Shown here piece after piece: positions 30,757 to 41,424 of a DNA stretch of 64,000 bases. Source of the stretch: Streptomyces sp. NBC_00358 (GTDB taxonomy: Bacteria; Actinomycetota; Actinomycetes; Streptomycetales; Streptomycetaceae); the NCBI RefSeq assembly GCF_036099295.1, contig NZ_CP107976.1:3596001-3660000 (forward strand), written 5' to 3'. The notes beneath the pieces were generated by a model, which made no database searches, was not told the origin of the DNA, and was given only the letters and a program-made list of their open reading frames with translations. The number at the start of each line of letters is the position of its first letter. Position 1 is the stretch's first letter. Made by a program: the position numbers and the translations under genes.

Positions 30757-32916
30757 TCACACGGTGAGGCCCAGACGGGCCTGTTCCTCCTCGACGATCC
30801 GGCGCGCCAGCTCGGTGTCCGACACGTCGACCGCGTCCGGTGTGGCTTCCGCCACGGCGCTGCGGCGGGCATAGGCGTCGAAGAGCCGGGTCTTGCTCTC
30901 CAGCATCTTCACCATGCGCTCGTCGACTCCCCCGGTGGCGAGGAGGCGGTACACGCGCACCGGCCTGACCTGGCCCATACGGTGGGCCCGGGCCACCGCC
31001 TGGTGTTCGATGGTCGGCTTGATCTGGGGTTCGCAGATGACGACGACGGAGGCGGCCTGCATATTGAGGCCGATGCCCGCCGCCTGGATCTGCGCCAGGA
31101 GCACCGCCGGGCCCTGGACGTCGGCGAAGTCGTCCACGATCTGCTGGCGCCGCCCGGCCGGGACGCTTCCCGTGAGCGGACCGAACAGCGGAGTGCGTCC
31201 GGTGGCTCCCGCGGCGAGCTCTTCCTTCACCACGCCCAGTACGTCCTTGAAATTGGAGAAGACCACCGTCTTCTGCCCGTTCTCGCAGGCCTCCTGAACG
31301 ATCTGCCGGAGCCGGTCCAGCTTGGCCGACTTCTCGGGGCGCATGTACGCGGCCCTGCGCATCGCCATGAAGTTGCCCGCGCGCACGGCTTCCCGGTAGG
31401 CCTCCTCGTCCGACGCGCTGAGTTCCTCCCACTCGTCGGTCCGCTGAAGACTGGGGAGTTCCGTCAGCACGTCCTCCTGGTTGCGTCGCAGGTAGACCGG
31501 GGCCACGGCCTTGCGGAAGGCGACCGATCCGGCCAGGGTGTCCCGTTCGCCCAGGGAGTCCGCGACATCGCCGTCGAGCATCCGGACCAGGTCGCGGAAC
31601 TCGGCGACCCGGTTCTCCATCGGGGTTCCGGTCATGAAGAGGGCATGCCCGCAGCGCTCCGCCCACAGGGCGACCGCCTGGGACCGTTTGGCCTTCGGGT
31701 TCTTCACGAAGTGCGCTTCGTCGACCACGAGCAGGCCGACCTCTCCGCCGCCCGGCGCGGGAAAGCCGCGCAGCGCGTCGAACGTGGTCACCGCGACCCC
31801 GCCCCGCTCCTTCCAGTCGGCCAGCGCGTCGTGCCGGTCGGGGCCGTGGAGCACCGCGACCCTGAGGGCGCTGCGGGACTCGATCTCCCGTGTCCAGTTC
31901 ACGAGGACGCTCGCCGGGCAGACGACCATGAAGTGGTTCTGCCCCCGGGCGGCCAGGTGTGCCAGCACGGCGATCGCCTGGACGGTCTTCCCGAGGCCCA
32001 TCTCGTCGCCGAGTATCACCTTGCGCTGCGCGAGCGCGAACCGCGCGCCGAACGCCTGATAGCCGCGCAGGGAGACCCGCCGGTGCGCGTCGTCCAGTTG
32101 CTGGGTCCGTACCCGTTCGGCGATCTCGTCCGGCAGGAACCCCTCGGCGGCCGCCGAGTCCGGCAGCCGGTGGGAGATCTCGGCCAGCAGGCTGTAGTAC
32201 TCGGCGGAGCGGAGCTCGAAGTCCACCCAGGCCGCCAGGTCGGACGAGGTCCCCCGGAGCAGGTCCACCGACGCCTGGGCGAGCAGCCCGGGCAGGCCCG
32301 CCCGCTCCGCCTCGTCCACCAGCGACCGGATCTCGGTGACCGCGGCCAGCGCGCGGGTCTTCTTCTCCCGGCCGACCAGAAGCATCCGGAACCGTCCGGC
32401 GGCCGGCCTGGCCTCGACGAGCGACGGACCGAGCCGCTCCGACAGGACGGTGGCCCTGTCGACCGCGCGACGGGCGTCCGGGCCGGCCTCCGCCAGCACG
32501 TGCAAGGCCATGACGAGCGCGGTGGTGCCCGGCTCCGGCCGGTCCACGTCGATATGGACGGCCACGGTCTCCCGCACGGCCTCGGCGAGCCGGCCGGCGG
32601 CGGCGAGCATCTGATCGACGGTCCGCTGCCCCACACCGGGAATCTGGCGCAGCCTGTAGGGCCCCGCCCGGAGAACACCGCCGACCGTGCGAAGCCTGTT
32701 CTTCTCGACGTTCCCCAGCCGGAGCCGTCCCTCGGTGACGTCCTGCAGCCGGGCGACGGGGATGGCGTCGAGCTCCCGCTCGACCGCCGCGTCGTGGATG
32801 GGCTTCAGCGCCGCCCGTACGGCCTCCACCGCCCGTGCGTGGTCACCGACCACGGCCCGCGCCGCCTCGTACAGCCGCGCTCCCCCGGCGACCGTGTCCC
32901 TCTCGCCACGCCCCAC
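30757..32916 (-). CDS. SNF2-family DEAD/DEAH-box ATPase with N-terminal helix-hairpin-helix
   Basis: 719 residues from GTG 32916 (GGAGGGGCGG upstream). An ATG at 32952 would add 12 residues, including part of that ribosome site, so I rejected it. Residues 60-90 have a helix-hairpin-helix (LRQIPGVGQRTVDQML) suggesting DNA binding. SNF2 motifs follow: I DEMGLGKTVQAI, II VVDEAHFVKN, III MTGTPMENR, IV FSNFKDVL, V AAGIGLNMQAA, VI QAVARAHRMGQ. It is a double-stranded-DNA translocase. Orphan bacterial SNF2 proteins take part in repair, transcription or phage defence, but no nuclease or restriction partner is adjacent. Confidence 0.92.
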   Translation of the reverse strand: MGRGERDTVAGGARLYEAARAVVGDHARAVEAVRAALKPIHDAAVERELDAIPVARLQDVTEGRLRLGNVEKNRLRTVGGVLRAGPYRLRQIPGVGQRTVDQMLAAAGRLAEAVRETVAVHIDVDRPEPGTTALVMALHVLAEAGPDARRAVDRATVLSERLGPSLVEARPAAGRFRMLLVGREKKTRALAAVTEIRSLVDEAERAGLPGLLAQASVDLLRGTSSDLAAWVDFELRSAEYYSLLAEISHRLPDSAAAEGFLPDEIAERVRTQQLDDAHRRVSLRGYQAFGARFALAQRKVILGDEMGLGKTVQAIAVLAHLAARGQNHFMVVCPASVLVNWTREIESRSALRVAVLHGPDRHDALADWKERGGVAVTTFDALRGFPAPGGGEVGLLVVDEAHFVKNPKAKRSQAVALWAERCGHALFMTGTPMENRVAEFRDLVRMLDGDVADSLGERDTLAGSVAFRKAVAPVYLRRNQEDVLTELPSLQRTDEWEELSASDEEAYREAVRAGNFMAMRRAAYMRPEKSAKLDRLRQIVQEACENGQKTVVFSNFKDVLGVVKEELAAGATGRTPLFGPLTGSVPAGRRQQIVDDFADVQGPAVLLAQIQAAGIGLNMQAASVVVICEPQIKPTIEHQAVARAHRMGQVRPVRVYRLLATGGVDERMVKMLESKTRLFDAYARRSAVAEATPDAVDVSDTELARRIVEEEQARLGLTV

Positions 32917-33085
32917 GCTTCCGCCCCTCCTCGCCTCCCCGCATCCTCCCATCGCGCGATCGGACTCCCGACGCCCACGACGGCGCCCCGCGGATGCCCC
33001 GCCTGCGCTCCACCACTCACAACGGCCAGGCAGGCCCACGGCCGGACGGGTCGGGGGTGCGGCCCCGTCCCGGCGGGGAAAAACA

Positions 33086-33115
33086 AAGGGCCCGGCCTCC
33101 GAAGGCCGGACCCTT
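33086..33115. terminator. Hairpin in the SNF2-truncated gene spacer
   Basis: Stem AAGGG-C-CCGGCCT (33086-33098) pairs with AGGCCGG-A-CCCTT (33103-33115), with one C/A mismatch and a 4-nt loop. It sits 170 bp upstream of the SNF2 start and beyond the end of the truncated gene at 33164, so it likely ends the latter's transcript. Confidence 0.6.
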
Positions 33116-33162
33116 CCGATCCGCGTGCCCGCCGGACCAGCGCCGCGACGGGACGGCGCCCG

Positions 33163-33181
33163 CTACACGTTGAAGCGGAAC
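33163..33181 (-). repeat. 19-bp copy of the ychF 3' end
   Basis: CTACACGTTGAAGCGGAAC is identical to 34344-34362, where it encodes the YchF C-terminus FRFNV and stop. Here it lies in the same orientation, 1181 bp away, at the end of a truncated gene. It may be a recombination scar or att-like repeat. Confidence 0.7.
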
Positions 33182-33197
33182 GCGGAACGCGGCGCGT

Positions 33198-33542
33198 TGG
33201 AGGCAGGGTGGCGATGGGGCGACCAACCACCCGATTGAGAGTCTCGGCCCTCTCCGCCCCCAGAGTGGTCTGTAGCGGAGGGCTCACCGAGATGCGTACG
33301 TTGCGGGCCAGGGTCTGACCGATGTTCTCGATCACCAGCACGAGCAGCGATGACCCAGGGATACGAGGCCTGATGTCGACGAGGACGTACGGCTCCGCCT
33401 TCTCCGTGAGGGCGTTGGCCTGCGCATCCGCTCTCGCCTGACGTCGGTTGTAGACGGGGGCCCAGAACGCGGCCGTCGTTGAGAAGACAAGAGCCGCCAC
33501 GGAGATGACCACCGTTGCGATCTGGACCGATGAGTCCCTCAT
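33198..33542 (-). pseudogene. Truncated membrane-anchored protein gene
   Basis: The first 115 codons look genuine: an N-terminal anchor (VQIATVVISVAALVFSTTAAFW), a short Arg/Ala/Gln-rich linker, then a beta-rich segment (YVLVDIRPRIP, LLVLVIENIGQTLARNV, ISVSPPLQ) ending in ATLPP. From there the frame runs into Arg/Ser-rich sequence that overlaps a hairpin and finally the SNF2 gene. A different frame reads straight into the 19-bp YchF-tail copy and its stop. The normal C-terminal half of this immunoglobulin-like protein is therefore probably missing. Alternatively the product simply ends with a novel tail. Confidence 0.5.
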
Positions 33543-33650
33543 GGCCGGATATTAGGTGGGCGGCCGGTTGTCGTGCGGCAAGTTACCGAAAGACCTCCGG
33601 CCGGGATCGTTGGCTCTCCGGCCTCAGCTGCGGGCCGCTACCGTGAAGCC

Positions 33651-34232
33651 ATGACCGCACTGCCCGACTGGATGCGCCCGCCGCGCGCGGAAGGCTGGTT
33701 CGCGGAGGACCTCGACCGCCTCCCCGAGGCACCCCGCCACACCGAGCTGATCGATGGAGCCCTCGTCTTCATGATGTCGCCCCGGAGGTGGTGGCACGGC
33801 CACCTCGTCACCATGCTCACCGTCGCGCTCATGGAGCAGGTGCCCGCCGACACCAGAGTCGGCCGCGAAATGACCATCAAGCTCGACCCGCGGAACCGTC
33901 CCGAACCGGACCTGCTGGTGACGACGGCCGATTTCGACGGCGACCGTACCTGGTTCGCACCGGAGGACGTCCAGCTCGTCATCGAGGTCGTCTCCCCGGA
34001 GTCGGCCCATCGCGATCGCACAGTAAAACTCCGCAAGTACACAGAGGCCGGAATCCCGCACTACTGGTGCATCGAGGACGAGTACGGGGCACCCGTCGTC
34101 CACGTCTACGAGCTCGACGAACCCACCGGCGCCTACGCGCCCGCCGGGATCTTCCGGGGCACCCTCCAGCGCCCGGTGCCCTTCCAGGTCAGCCTTGACC
34201 TCGACAAGCTCACACCGCCCCGGAGCGGCTGA
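33651..34232 (+). CDS. Uma2-family (DUF820) protein, putative restriction-endonuclease fold
   Basis: 193 residues from ATG 33651. Uma2 features are in order: HTELIDGALVFMMSP near residue 30, HGHLVTMLTVAL, a PD-(D/E)xK-like core with RPEPDLLVTTAD and VQLVIEVVSPES (Asp and Glu of the nuclease fold), then KLRKYTEAGIPHYWCIE (lysine-bearing motif). The family is very abundant in cyanobacteria and streptomycetes, and its role is unproven despite the nuclease-like fold. The gene stands alone, flanked by the truncated gene and ychF, and lies in the interval bounded by the two 19-bp repeats. Confidence 0.9.
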   Translation: MTALPDWMRPPRAEGWFAEDLDRLPEAPRHTELIDGALVFMMSPRRWWHGHLVTMLTVALMEQVPADTRVGREMTIKLDPRNRPEPDLLVTTADFDGDRTWFAPEDVQLVIEVVSPESAHRDRTVKLRKYTEAGIPHYWCIEDEYGAPVVHVYELDEPTGAYAPAGIFRGTLQRPVPFQVSLDLDKLTPPRSG

Positions 34233-34263
34233 AAAGTCAGCACCAAGTCAGCACGGAATGCAG

Positions 34264-34295
34264 AAGGGGTCGGACTCGTCAGAGTCCGACCCCTT
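34264..34295. terminator. Bidirectional terminator between the Uma2 gene and ychF
   Basis: Perfect 14-bp stem AAGGGGTCGGACTC-GTCA-GAGTCCGACCCCTT (34264-34277 with 34282-34295) between convergent gene ends, with A/T at the stem base giving short U-tracts on both strands. Confidence 0.85.
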
Positions 34296-34343
34296 ACGAC
34301 CTGCACGTTTGACGAAACTACGTAACATAAAGTAACGAAACGC

Positions 34344-35432
<1,089 letters not shown>

Positions 35433-35628
35433 GTTGCGACTTCCCGTACGAGAGGTGGGCGAAAGGCCCTCTGGGAGTGCGGGCCGATCCACCAGTCTAC
35501 GGCGTGCCCCGGCCCCGACCGGCGAGGTGTCGAACGCATGGCCAAGCTCCGTCAATGGCCTCGTCTTCGGCTGGTCTCCGGCGTGTCCGATGAGCCGTTC
35601 CACACATAAAACGACCTAAGTTGGTCCA

Positions 35629-36210
35629 GTGGAGCAACACAGGACGCGTACCCCCCAGTACAGACCGCGACGCGGGGCACCCGTCCCGGCACAGGCCGGG
35701 CGGGCCGCGGACGGCGGTGTCCGGCGGGGCGCCCCGGTCGCGCGGCGGCCCGCGCCGCCCGCGGGCGTCCGTGAGACGCGCCGGCCGTCACGTCCCCGGC
35801 TGACCGGGCTCGGCGCCGGACTGTTCTGCGGGGCGTCGCTGTTCGCGCTGGCCGGTCTTGACCACCTGCTGTTCGGCGGATCGCCGACGGTGTACGGGGT
35901 GCTGTTCCTGCCGCTGTGCGTACTGACCGCGCTGTGGGTGCGGCCCGGCGACCTGGTGACCGCCCCGGTGGTCGTACCGATCGCCTTCGCCTTCGGGCTG
36001 CTGCCGATCACCGAGGACGGCGGCGGAATCGGCGGCCACGTCATGGGCCTGGTCACCGCCCTCGCCCTGCAGGCGGGCTGGCTGTACGGGGGGACGCTGG
36101 TCGCGGTCCTCGTCGTGACCGTCCGCAGGGTCCGCCTGATGAGCCGCCGCGCCGCCGCCCGGCGTCGGGACGCGGCGCGCGCCCAGCCGCCCGGCGGACA
36201 GGCCCGCTGA
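35629..36210 (+). CDS. DUF6542-type membrane protein
   Basis: 193 residues from GTG 35629. The first 60 residues are Arg/Pro-rich and probably cytoplasmic. Four membrane helices follow, around LTGLGAGLFCGASLFALAGL, VYGVLFLPLCVLTALWV, LVTAPVVVPIAFAFGLLPI and MGLVTALALQAGWLYGGTLV, with an Arg-rich C-terminal tail (RRVRLMSRRAAARRRD). Conserved in streptomycetes next to ychF and ppgK, function unknown. TAAGTT about 11 nt upstream of the GTG could be a -10 for a leaderless or near-leaderless message. A three-copy 14-bp repeat follows the gene. Confidence 0.82.
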   Translation: MEQHRTRTPQYRPRRGAPVPAQAGRAADGGVRRGAPVARRPAPPAGVRETRRPSRPRLTGLGAGLFCGASLFALAGLDHLLFGGSPTVYGVLFLPLCVLTALWVRPGDLVTAPVVVPIAFAFGLLPITEDGGGIGGHVMGLVTALALQAGWLYGGTLVAVLVVTVRRVRLMSRRAAARRRDAARAQPPGGQAR

Positions 36211-36233
36211 CCCTCGTACGTCGTGGACAGGCA

Positions 36234-36275
36234 CCTCGTACCGTCGGCCTCGTACCGTCGGCCTCGTGCCGTCGG
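36234..36275. repeat. Tandem 14-bp repeat, three copies
   Basis: CCTCGTACCGTCGG twice, then once with A-to-G (CCTCGTGCCGTCGG), in the 165-bp gap between the DUF6542 gene and the end of ppgK. Non-coding. Confidence 0.8.
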
Positions 36276-36375
36276 GGCGGCGTCCCCCGTGCCGTCGCGG
36301 ACGGGGGACCCTCGCACCTGTGAGCACCGGGACCCTCGTACCCGTCAGTCACCGGGCGGGGCCGCCGCTGCCGCG

Positions 36376-37125
<750 letters not shown>

Positions 37126-37154
37126 GGCCCCACGTTACGTCGTACGCCTGACCG

Positions 37155-38159
37155 TCACTTCCCGGACGTACCAGCGGTACGCGCCTCCACCAGCGCGGCC
37201 GCCTCGGCGCGCAGGTCGCGGCGCAGTTCCTTGGGCAGCGAGAACGTGATGGACTCCTCGGCGGCCTTGACGATCTCCACGTCCTCGAAGCCGCGCCGGG
37301 ACAGCCACTCCAGGACCTGCTCGACGAGGACCTCGGGGACGGAGGCGCCGGAGGTGACGCCGACCGTGCTCACGCCCTCCAGCCACGCCTCCTCGATCTC
37401 GTCGGCGAAGTCCACGAGGTACGCGGCGCGGGAGCCTGCGAGCTTGGCGACCTCGACGAGCCGTACGGAGTTGGAGGAGTTGCGTGATCCGACGACGATG
37501 ACGAGTTCGGCCTCCGCGCCCATCTGCTTCACGGCGAGCTGGCGGTTCTGCGTGGCGTAGCAGATGTCGTCGCTCGGCGGGGAGATGAGAAGGGGGAACT
37601 TCTCCTTCAGGGCGTCGACCGTCTCCATGGTCTCGTCGACCGAGAGGGTGGTCTGGGAGAGCCAGACGACCCTGGAGGGGTCGCGGACCTCGACCTTGGC
37701 GACGTCCTCGGGGCCGTCGACCAGGGTGATGTGGTCGGGTGCCTCACCGGAGGTGCCGATGACCTCTTCGTGGCCCTCGTGCCCGATGAGCAGGATGTCG
37801 AAGTCCTCGCCCGCGAAGCGGACGGCTTCCTTGTGGACCTTGGTGACCAGCGGGCACGTCGCGTCGATGGTGGCGAGCCTGCCGGCGGCGGCCTCGTCGT
37901 GGACGACGGGGGACACGCCGTGCGCCGAGAACATGACGATGGACCCCTCGGGGACCTCGGCCGTCCGCTCGACGAAGATCGCGCCCTTCTTCTCAAGGGT
38001 CTGCACGACGTACTTGTTGTGGACGATCTCGTGCCGGACGTAGATCGGGGCCCCGTACTGCTCAAGGGCCTTCTCGACGGCGATCACGGCGCGGTCCACG
38101 CCCGCGCAGTAGCCACGGGGGGCGGCGAGCAGGACACGGCGGCCAGGCGAAGCAGTCAT
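37155..38159 (-). CDS. ispH: 4-hydroxy-3-methylbut-2-enyl diphosphate reductase
   Basis: 334 residues from ATG 38159. A GTG 21 bp upstream is an alternative. The three 4Fe-4S cysteines are visible in [24 protein letters not shown] and [11 protein letters not shown], with the substrate-site [17 protein letters not shown] and [11 protein letters not shown] motifs. IspH makes IPP and DMAPP in the last step of the MEP isoprenoid pathway. The C-terminal 60 residues are actinobacteria-typical ([20 protein letters not shown]). The gene is divergent from xseA, as in S. coelicolor. Confidence 0.97.
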   Translation of the reverse strand: MTASPGRRVLLAAPRGYCAGVDRAVIAVEKALEQYGAPIYVRHEIVHNKYVVQTLEKKGAIFVERTAEVPEGSIVMFSAHGVSPVVHDEAAAGRLATIDATCPLVTKVHKEAVRFAGEDFDILLIGHEGHEEVIGTSGEAPDHITLVDGPEDVAKVEVRDPSRVVWLSQTTLSVDETMETVDALKEKFPLLISPPSDDICYATQNRQLAVKQMGAEAELVIVVGSRNSSNSVRLVEVAKLAGSRAAYLVDFADEIEEAWLEGVSTVGVTSGASVPEVLVEQVLEWLSRRGFEDVEIVKAAEESITFSLPKELRRDLRAEAAALVEARTAGTSGK

Positions 38160-38370
38160 GCCCCCATCGTAAGGCCGCACCCGGCAGGCCGAGGATCACC
38201 TCCTTGGAGACACCGGGCGAGCCGATGACGCCGGTCCAGGGGCGGCCTGCGGCCGACGCCGGGGCCGACGCCGGCCCGAAACCGGGGCCGGGGCGGGCCG
38301 CCCGCACGACCGGGGCGGATCCGCGGCGGGCGTGCGGGCGTTGTCGGTGGTGGCCACTACGCTCGGGCGC

Positions 38371-39579
38371 ATGGCTCTCAACACGTCCGCGGACGCTCCG
38401 CTGCCCGTCGGAGAGGTGTCACGGCTCATCGGGGGATGGATCGACCGGCTCGGCGCGGTGTGGGTCGAGGGACAGATCACCCAGTTGTCGCGGCGCCCCG
38501 GCGCGGGTGTCGTCTTCCTGACGCTGCGCGACCCGTCGCACGACATCTCGGTGGGCGTGACCTGCTACCGGCAGGTGTTCGACGCGGTCGCCGACGTGGT
38601 GACCGAGGGCGCCCGGGTGGTGGTCCACGCCAAGCCGGAGTGGTACGCGCCGCGCGGGCAGTTGTCCCTGCGGGCCGCCGAGATCAAGCCGGTGGGGGTG
38701 GGCGAGCTCCTGGCCCGCCTCGAACAGCTCAAGAAGTCGCTGGCGGCCGAGGGACTGTTCGCGGCCGGCCGCAAGAAGGCCCTGCCGTTCCTGCCGCAGC
38801 TCGTCGGGCTGGTGTGCGGGCGCGCGTCGGCGGCCGAGCGCGACGTGCTGGAGAACGCGCGGCACCGCTGGCCCGCCGTCCGCTTCGAGGTGCGCAACGT
38901 CGCCGTTCAGGGCGTGCACGCCGTTCCGCAGGTCGTGCAGGCGGTGAAGGAACTGGACGCGCTCGACGAGGTCGATGTGATCATCGTGGCGCGCGGCGGC
39001 GGCAGCGTGGAGGATCTGCTTCCGTTCTCCGACGAGCAGCTCGTGCGGGCGGTCGCGGCCTGCCGTACACCCGTCGTCTCGGCCATCGGGCACGAGCCCG
39101 ACAACCCGTTGCTCGACCATGTGGCCGACCTGCGGGCGTCCACCCCGACCGACGCCGCCAAGAAGGTCGTGCCGGACGTCGGCGAGGAGTACGAGCGGGT
39201 GCGGCTCCTGAGGGACCGGGCGCGGCGGTGCGTGCGGTCGTTCGTCGACCGCGAGGAGCGCGGCCTCGCGCACACGCTGACCCGGCCCTCGATGGAGGAT
39301 CCGCACCGGATGATCGACGAGCGGGCGGACCAGGTCGCCGCGCTGCTCGACCGGGGCCGGCGCACGCTGGGACATCTCCTGGACCGCGCGGACTCGGAGC
39401 TGACGCACACCCACGCGCGCGTGGTGGCGCTCTCCCCGGCCGCGACCCTCCTGCGGGGGTACGCGGTCCTGCAGAAGGACGACGGCTCCGTGGTCCGGGA
39501 CCCGGCCGAGGTCACGGCCGACGAGACGCTGCGGGCGCGGGTCGCCGAGGGTGAATTCACGGTTCGAGTCGATGCATAG
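38371..39579 (+). CDS. xseA: Exodeoxyribonuclease VII large subunit
   Basis: 402 residues from ATG 38371. TACGCT just 7 nt upstream looks like a -10, so the message may be leaderless. N-terminal OB-fold: [22 protein letters not shown] (split as [11 protein letters not shown] and [12 protein letters not shown]) and [10 protein letters not shown]. The catalytic region has [52 protein letters not shown] and [28 protein letters not shown]. The C-terminal coiled-coil binds XseB. It degrades single-stranded DNA in both directions. It forms an operon with xseB, 9 bp downstream. Confidence 0.97.
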   Translation: MALNTSADAPLPVGEVSRLIGGWIDRLGAVWVEGQITQLSRRPGAGVVFLTLRDPSHDISVGVTCYRQVFDAVADVVTEGARVVVHAKPEWYAPRGQLSLRAAEIKPVGVGELLARLEQLKKSLAAEGLFAAGRKKALPFLPQLVGLVCGRASAAERDVLENARHRWPAVRFEVRNVAVQGVHAVPQVVQAVKELDALDEVDVIIVARGGGSVEDLLPFSDEQLVRAVAACRTPVVSAIGHEPDNPLLDHVADLRASTPTDAAKKVVPDVGEEYERVRLLRDRARRCVRSFVDREERGLAHTLTRPSMEDPHRMIDERADQVAALLDRGRRTLGHLLDRADSELTHTHARVVALSPAATLLRGYAVLQKDDGSVVRDPAEVTADETLRARVAEGEFTVRVDA

Positions 39580-39588
39580 GGTGGGCAC

Positions 39589-39834
39589 ATGACCAGCAAG
39601 GTGGACGAGGCGCTCGGCTACGAGCAGGCACGGGACGAGCTGATCGAGGTCGTACGCCGCCTGGAGGCGGGCGGTACGACCCTGGAGGAGTCCCTGGCGC
39701 TCTGGGAGCGCGGCGAGGAGCTGGCCAAGGTGTGCCGGCGCTGGCTGGAGGGCGCACGGGCGCGCCTGGACGCGGCCCTGGCCGAGGAGGAGTCCGAGAA
39801 CGAGAAGCCGGCCCCCGGATCCGGCTCCGCCTGA
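39589..39834 (+). CDS. xseB: Exodeoxyribonuclease VII small subunit
   Basis: 81 residues. The helical hairpin is typical: [20 protein letters not shown], then [18 protein letters not shown], with a C-terminal helix DAALAEEE and an acidic/Pro/Ser tail. It binds XseA helices to form the holoenzyme. Immediately downstream, five 15-bp repeats (39846-39920) lie in another frame that overlaps the xseB 3' end and could add an alternative Ser/Thr/Ala/Asp-rich tail if a frameshift occurred. Confidence 0.95.
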   Translation: MTSKVDEALGYEQARDELIEVVRRLEAGGTTLEESLALWERGEELAKVCRRWLEGARARLDAALAEEESENEKPAPGSGSA

Positions 39835-39845
39835 CAAACGGCGCC

Positions 39846-39920
39846 GACTCCACGGCGTCCGGCTCCACGGCGTCCGACTCCACGGCGTCCGACTCCACGG
39901 CGTCCGACTCCACCGCCGCC
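39846..39920 (+). repeat. Five 15-bp tandem repeats downstream of xseB
   Basis: GACTCCACGGCGTCC in copies 1, 3 and 4, with a G change in copy 2 and changes at the end of copy 5. In one frame they read as repeats of Asp-Ser-Thr-Ala-Ser. They begin 12 bp after the xseB stop. Confidence 0.9.
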
Positions 39921-40007
39921 TGACAGGCGGCACCGGCTCCGCGTATTTGAGTTCCTCGGGTTTTCGACTCCGTGCCTGTGAAGCGGATCACGACGCCCCG
40001 GTTTTGG

Positions 40008-40036
40008 TTGAACTTTAAACCTCTTCGACGTACTGT
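40008..40036 (+). promoter_or_regulatory. Candidate promoter of the nitroreductase gene
   Basis: TTGAAC (40008-40013), 17-bp spacer, TACTGT (40031-40036), about 55 bp upstream of ATG 40091. An imperfect dyad GGTTGAA-CT-TTAAACC overlaps the -35, a place where a MarR- or HxlR-type repressor could bind. Confidence 0.6.
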
Positions 40037-40090
40037 CGTGTTCGCCAGCAGATCCCACCGGATCCACCGCACATACCGAGAAGGTTTCTC

Positions 40091-40681
40091 ATGTCTCTCG
40101 TCCTTGACCCCACCGCTCAGGACCTGCTGTTCCGCGAGGCCCGCACCGCGAACACGTTCACCGACGAGCCGGTGTCCGACGAGCAGGTGCAGGCGATCTA
40201 CGACCTGGTCAAGTACGGCCCGACCGCCTTCAACCAGTCGCCGCTGCGCATCACCCTGGTCCGCTCCCCCGAAGCCCGTGAGCGTCTGGTCCAGCACCTC
40301 GCCGAGGGCAACCGGGCGAAGACCGCCGCCGCCCCGCTGGTCGCGATCCTCGCCGCGGACAACGAGTTCCACGAGGAACTGCCGGCGCTCCTCCCCCACT
40401 TCCCCGCCGCCAAGGACCTCTTCTTCTCCGAGCGTCCCGTCCGTGAGGGTGCCGCCACGCTGAACGCCGCGCTCCAGGCCGCGTACTTCATCATCGGCGT
40501 CCGCGCCGCCGGTCTCGCCGCGGGCCCGATGACCGGCGCCGACCTCGCCGGCATCCAGAAGGAGTTCCTGGACGACGACCACACCCCGCTGATGATCGTC
40601 AACATCGGCAAGCCGGGCGAGGACGCCTGGTTCCCGCGCGGCCCGCGCCTGGATGCCGACCAGGTCATCACGACCGTCTGA
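40091..40681 (+). CDS. Nitroreductase-family protein (RutE/malonic semialdehyde reductase-like)
   Basis: 196 residues from ATG 40091, with GAGAAGG upstream. Nitroreductase-fold flavoprotein motifs: [21 protein letters not shown] (split as [11 protein letters not shown] and [11 protein letters not shown]) for FMN phosphate contacts, [12 protein letters not shown], the long central helix [22 protein letters not shown], and a C-terminal [18 protein letters not shown]. The family reduces malonic semialdehyde, nitro groups or enones with NAD(P)H and FMN. No pyrimidine-degradation genes are adjacent, so substrate is open. Its own promoter and strong terminator make it monocistronic. Confidence 0.92.
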   Translation: MSLVLDPTAQDLLFREARTANTFTDEPVSDEQVQAIYDLVKYGPTAFNQSPLRITLVRSPEARERLVQHLAEGNRAKTAAAPLVAILAADNEFHEELPALLPHFPAAKDLFFSERPVREGAATLNAALQAAYFIIGVRAAGLAAGPMTGADLAGIQKEFLDDDHTPLMIVNIGKPGEDAWFPRGPRLDADQVITTV

Positions 40682-40721
40682 CCACCGGCACCACTGTTTC
40701 ACCGCGCGCGCACGCGACACG

Positions 40722-40769
40722 CGCACGAGAAGGGCCCCCGGCACCACTGCCGGGGGCCCTTCTCGTGCG
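40722..40769. terminator. Very strong bidirectional terminator
   Basis: Perfect 22-bp stem (40722-40743 with 40748-40769) and 4-nt loop CCAC between convergent genes. Confidence 0.9.
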
Positions 40770-40779
40770 TATGCGTGAT

Positions 40780-41298
40780 CTAGGACGTCTTCAGCGCCTG
40801 CGCCATCTTGGCCAGCGTGCCGAACGACCCGGTGCCGGTCACCACGGTCGTCGAACCCTTGTTCTGAAGGACCAGGGCGTCGTAGTGATCGCCCTCGTAG
40901 CGCTGCCAGGTCCGGTCACCGATGCGCTGGGTGACCTTCGTCTGCCGGGCGCCCTGGCTCGCCGCGTCGATGAACACCGCAGGCCGCTGAGTCGACTGCT
41001 CGACCGCCACGTACTGACCGTCGGGGGCCTGGAAGCCCAGGTGCCAGACATCGAAGTCGCTTCCGTCGTACCGCACCGAGGTCGCCTTCCACGCCGTGGG
41101 AAGACCCTCGGGAGCCGCCACGGGATAGCTCGCCGCCCGGCGAGCCGTGAGCAGCTCGACCCGGTAGTCGACACGCTTGAGATCGGGCTTGGAGTCGTCA
41201 TGCGGGATGAAGATGTAGATAACGCCCGCCATGAGCCCGATGAGGCCCAGGGAAAGAATCATGTCCCGGACCGACTGCTTGCCTTTCATACCTGCCAC
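40780..41298 (-). CDS. DUF4245 membrane-anchored protein
   Basis: 172 residues from GTG 41298, or 169 from ATG 41289. A single N-terminal membrane helix ([19 protein letters not shown]) is followed by an extracytoplasmic domain: [40 protein letters not shown] (split as [12 protein letters not shown] and HLGFQAPDG), [17 protein letters not shown]. This matches DUF4245 proteins found beside glpX in actinobacteria. Role unknown. It is divergent from glpX. Confidence 0.85.
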   Translation of the reverse strand: MAGMKGKQSVRDMILSLGLIGLMAGVIYIFIPHDDSKPDLKRVDYRVELLTARRAASYPVAAPEGLPTAWKATSVRYDGSDFDVWHLGFQAPDGQYVAVEQSTQRPAVFIDAASQGARQTKVTQRIGDRTWQRYEGDHYDALVLQNKGSTTVVTGTGSFGTLAKMAQALKTS

Positions 41299-41424
41299 GG
41301 ACCTATCGTCGCAGGTGCCCTGGCCTGCTCATCCGTGGGCCCCCCTGCTCATTTTGTAAGCCTGGCGATAGAGTCGGGACATCACCCTCATCCGGCCGTC
41401 GTCGTATCAGAAAGGTGCGTGTCG

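Noticed and set aside
30982..33318. Plus-strand frame opposite the SNF2 gene
   Set aside because: Shadow frame. SNF2 motifs I-VI are clear on the minus strand.
38419..39933. Minus-strand frame opposite xseA
   Set aside because: The xseA/xseB products are unmistakable on the plus strand.
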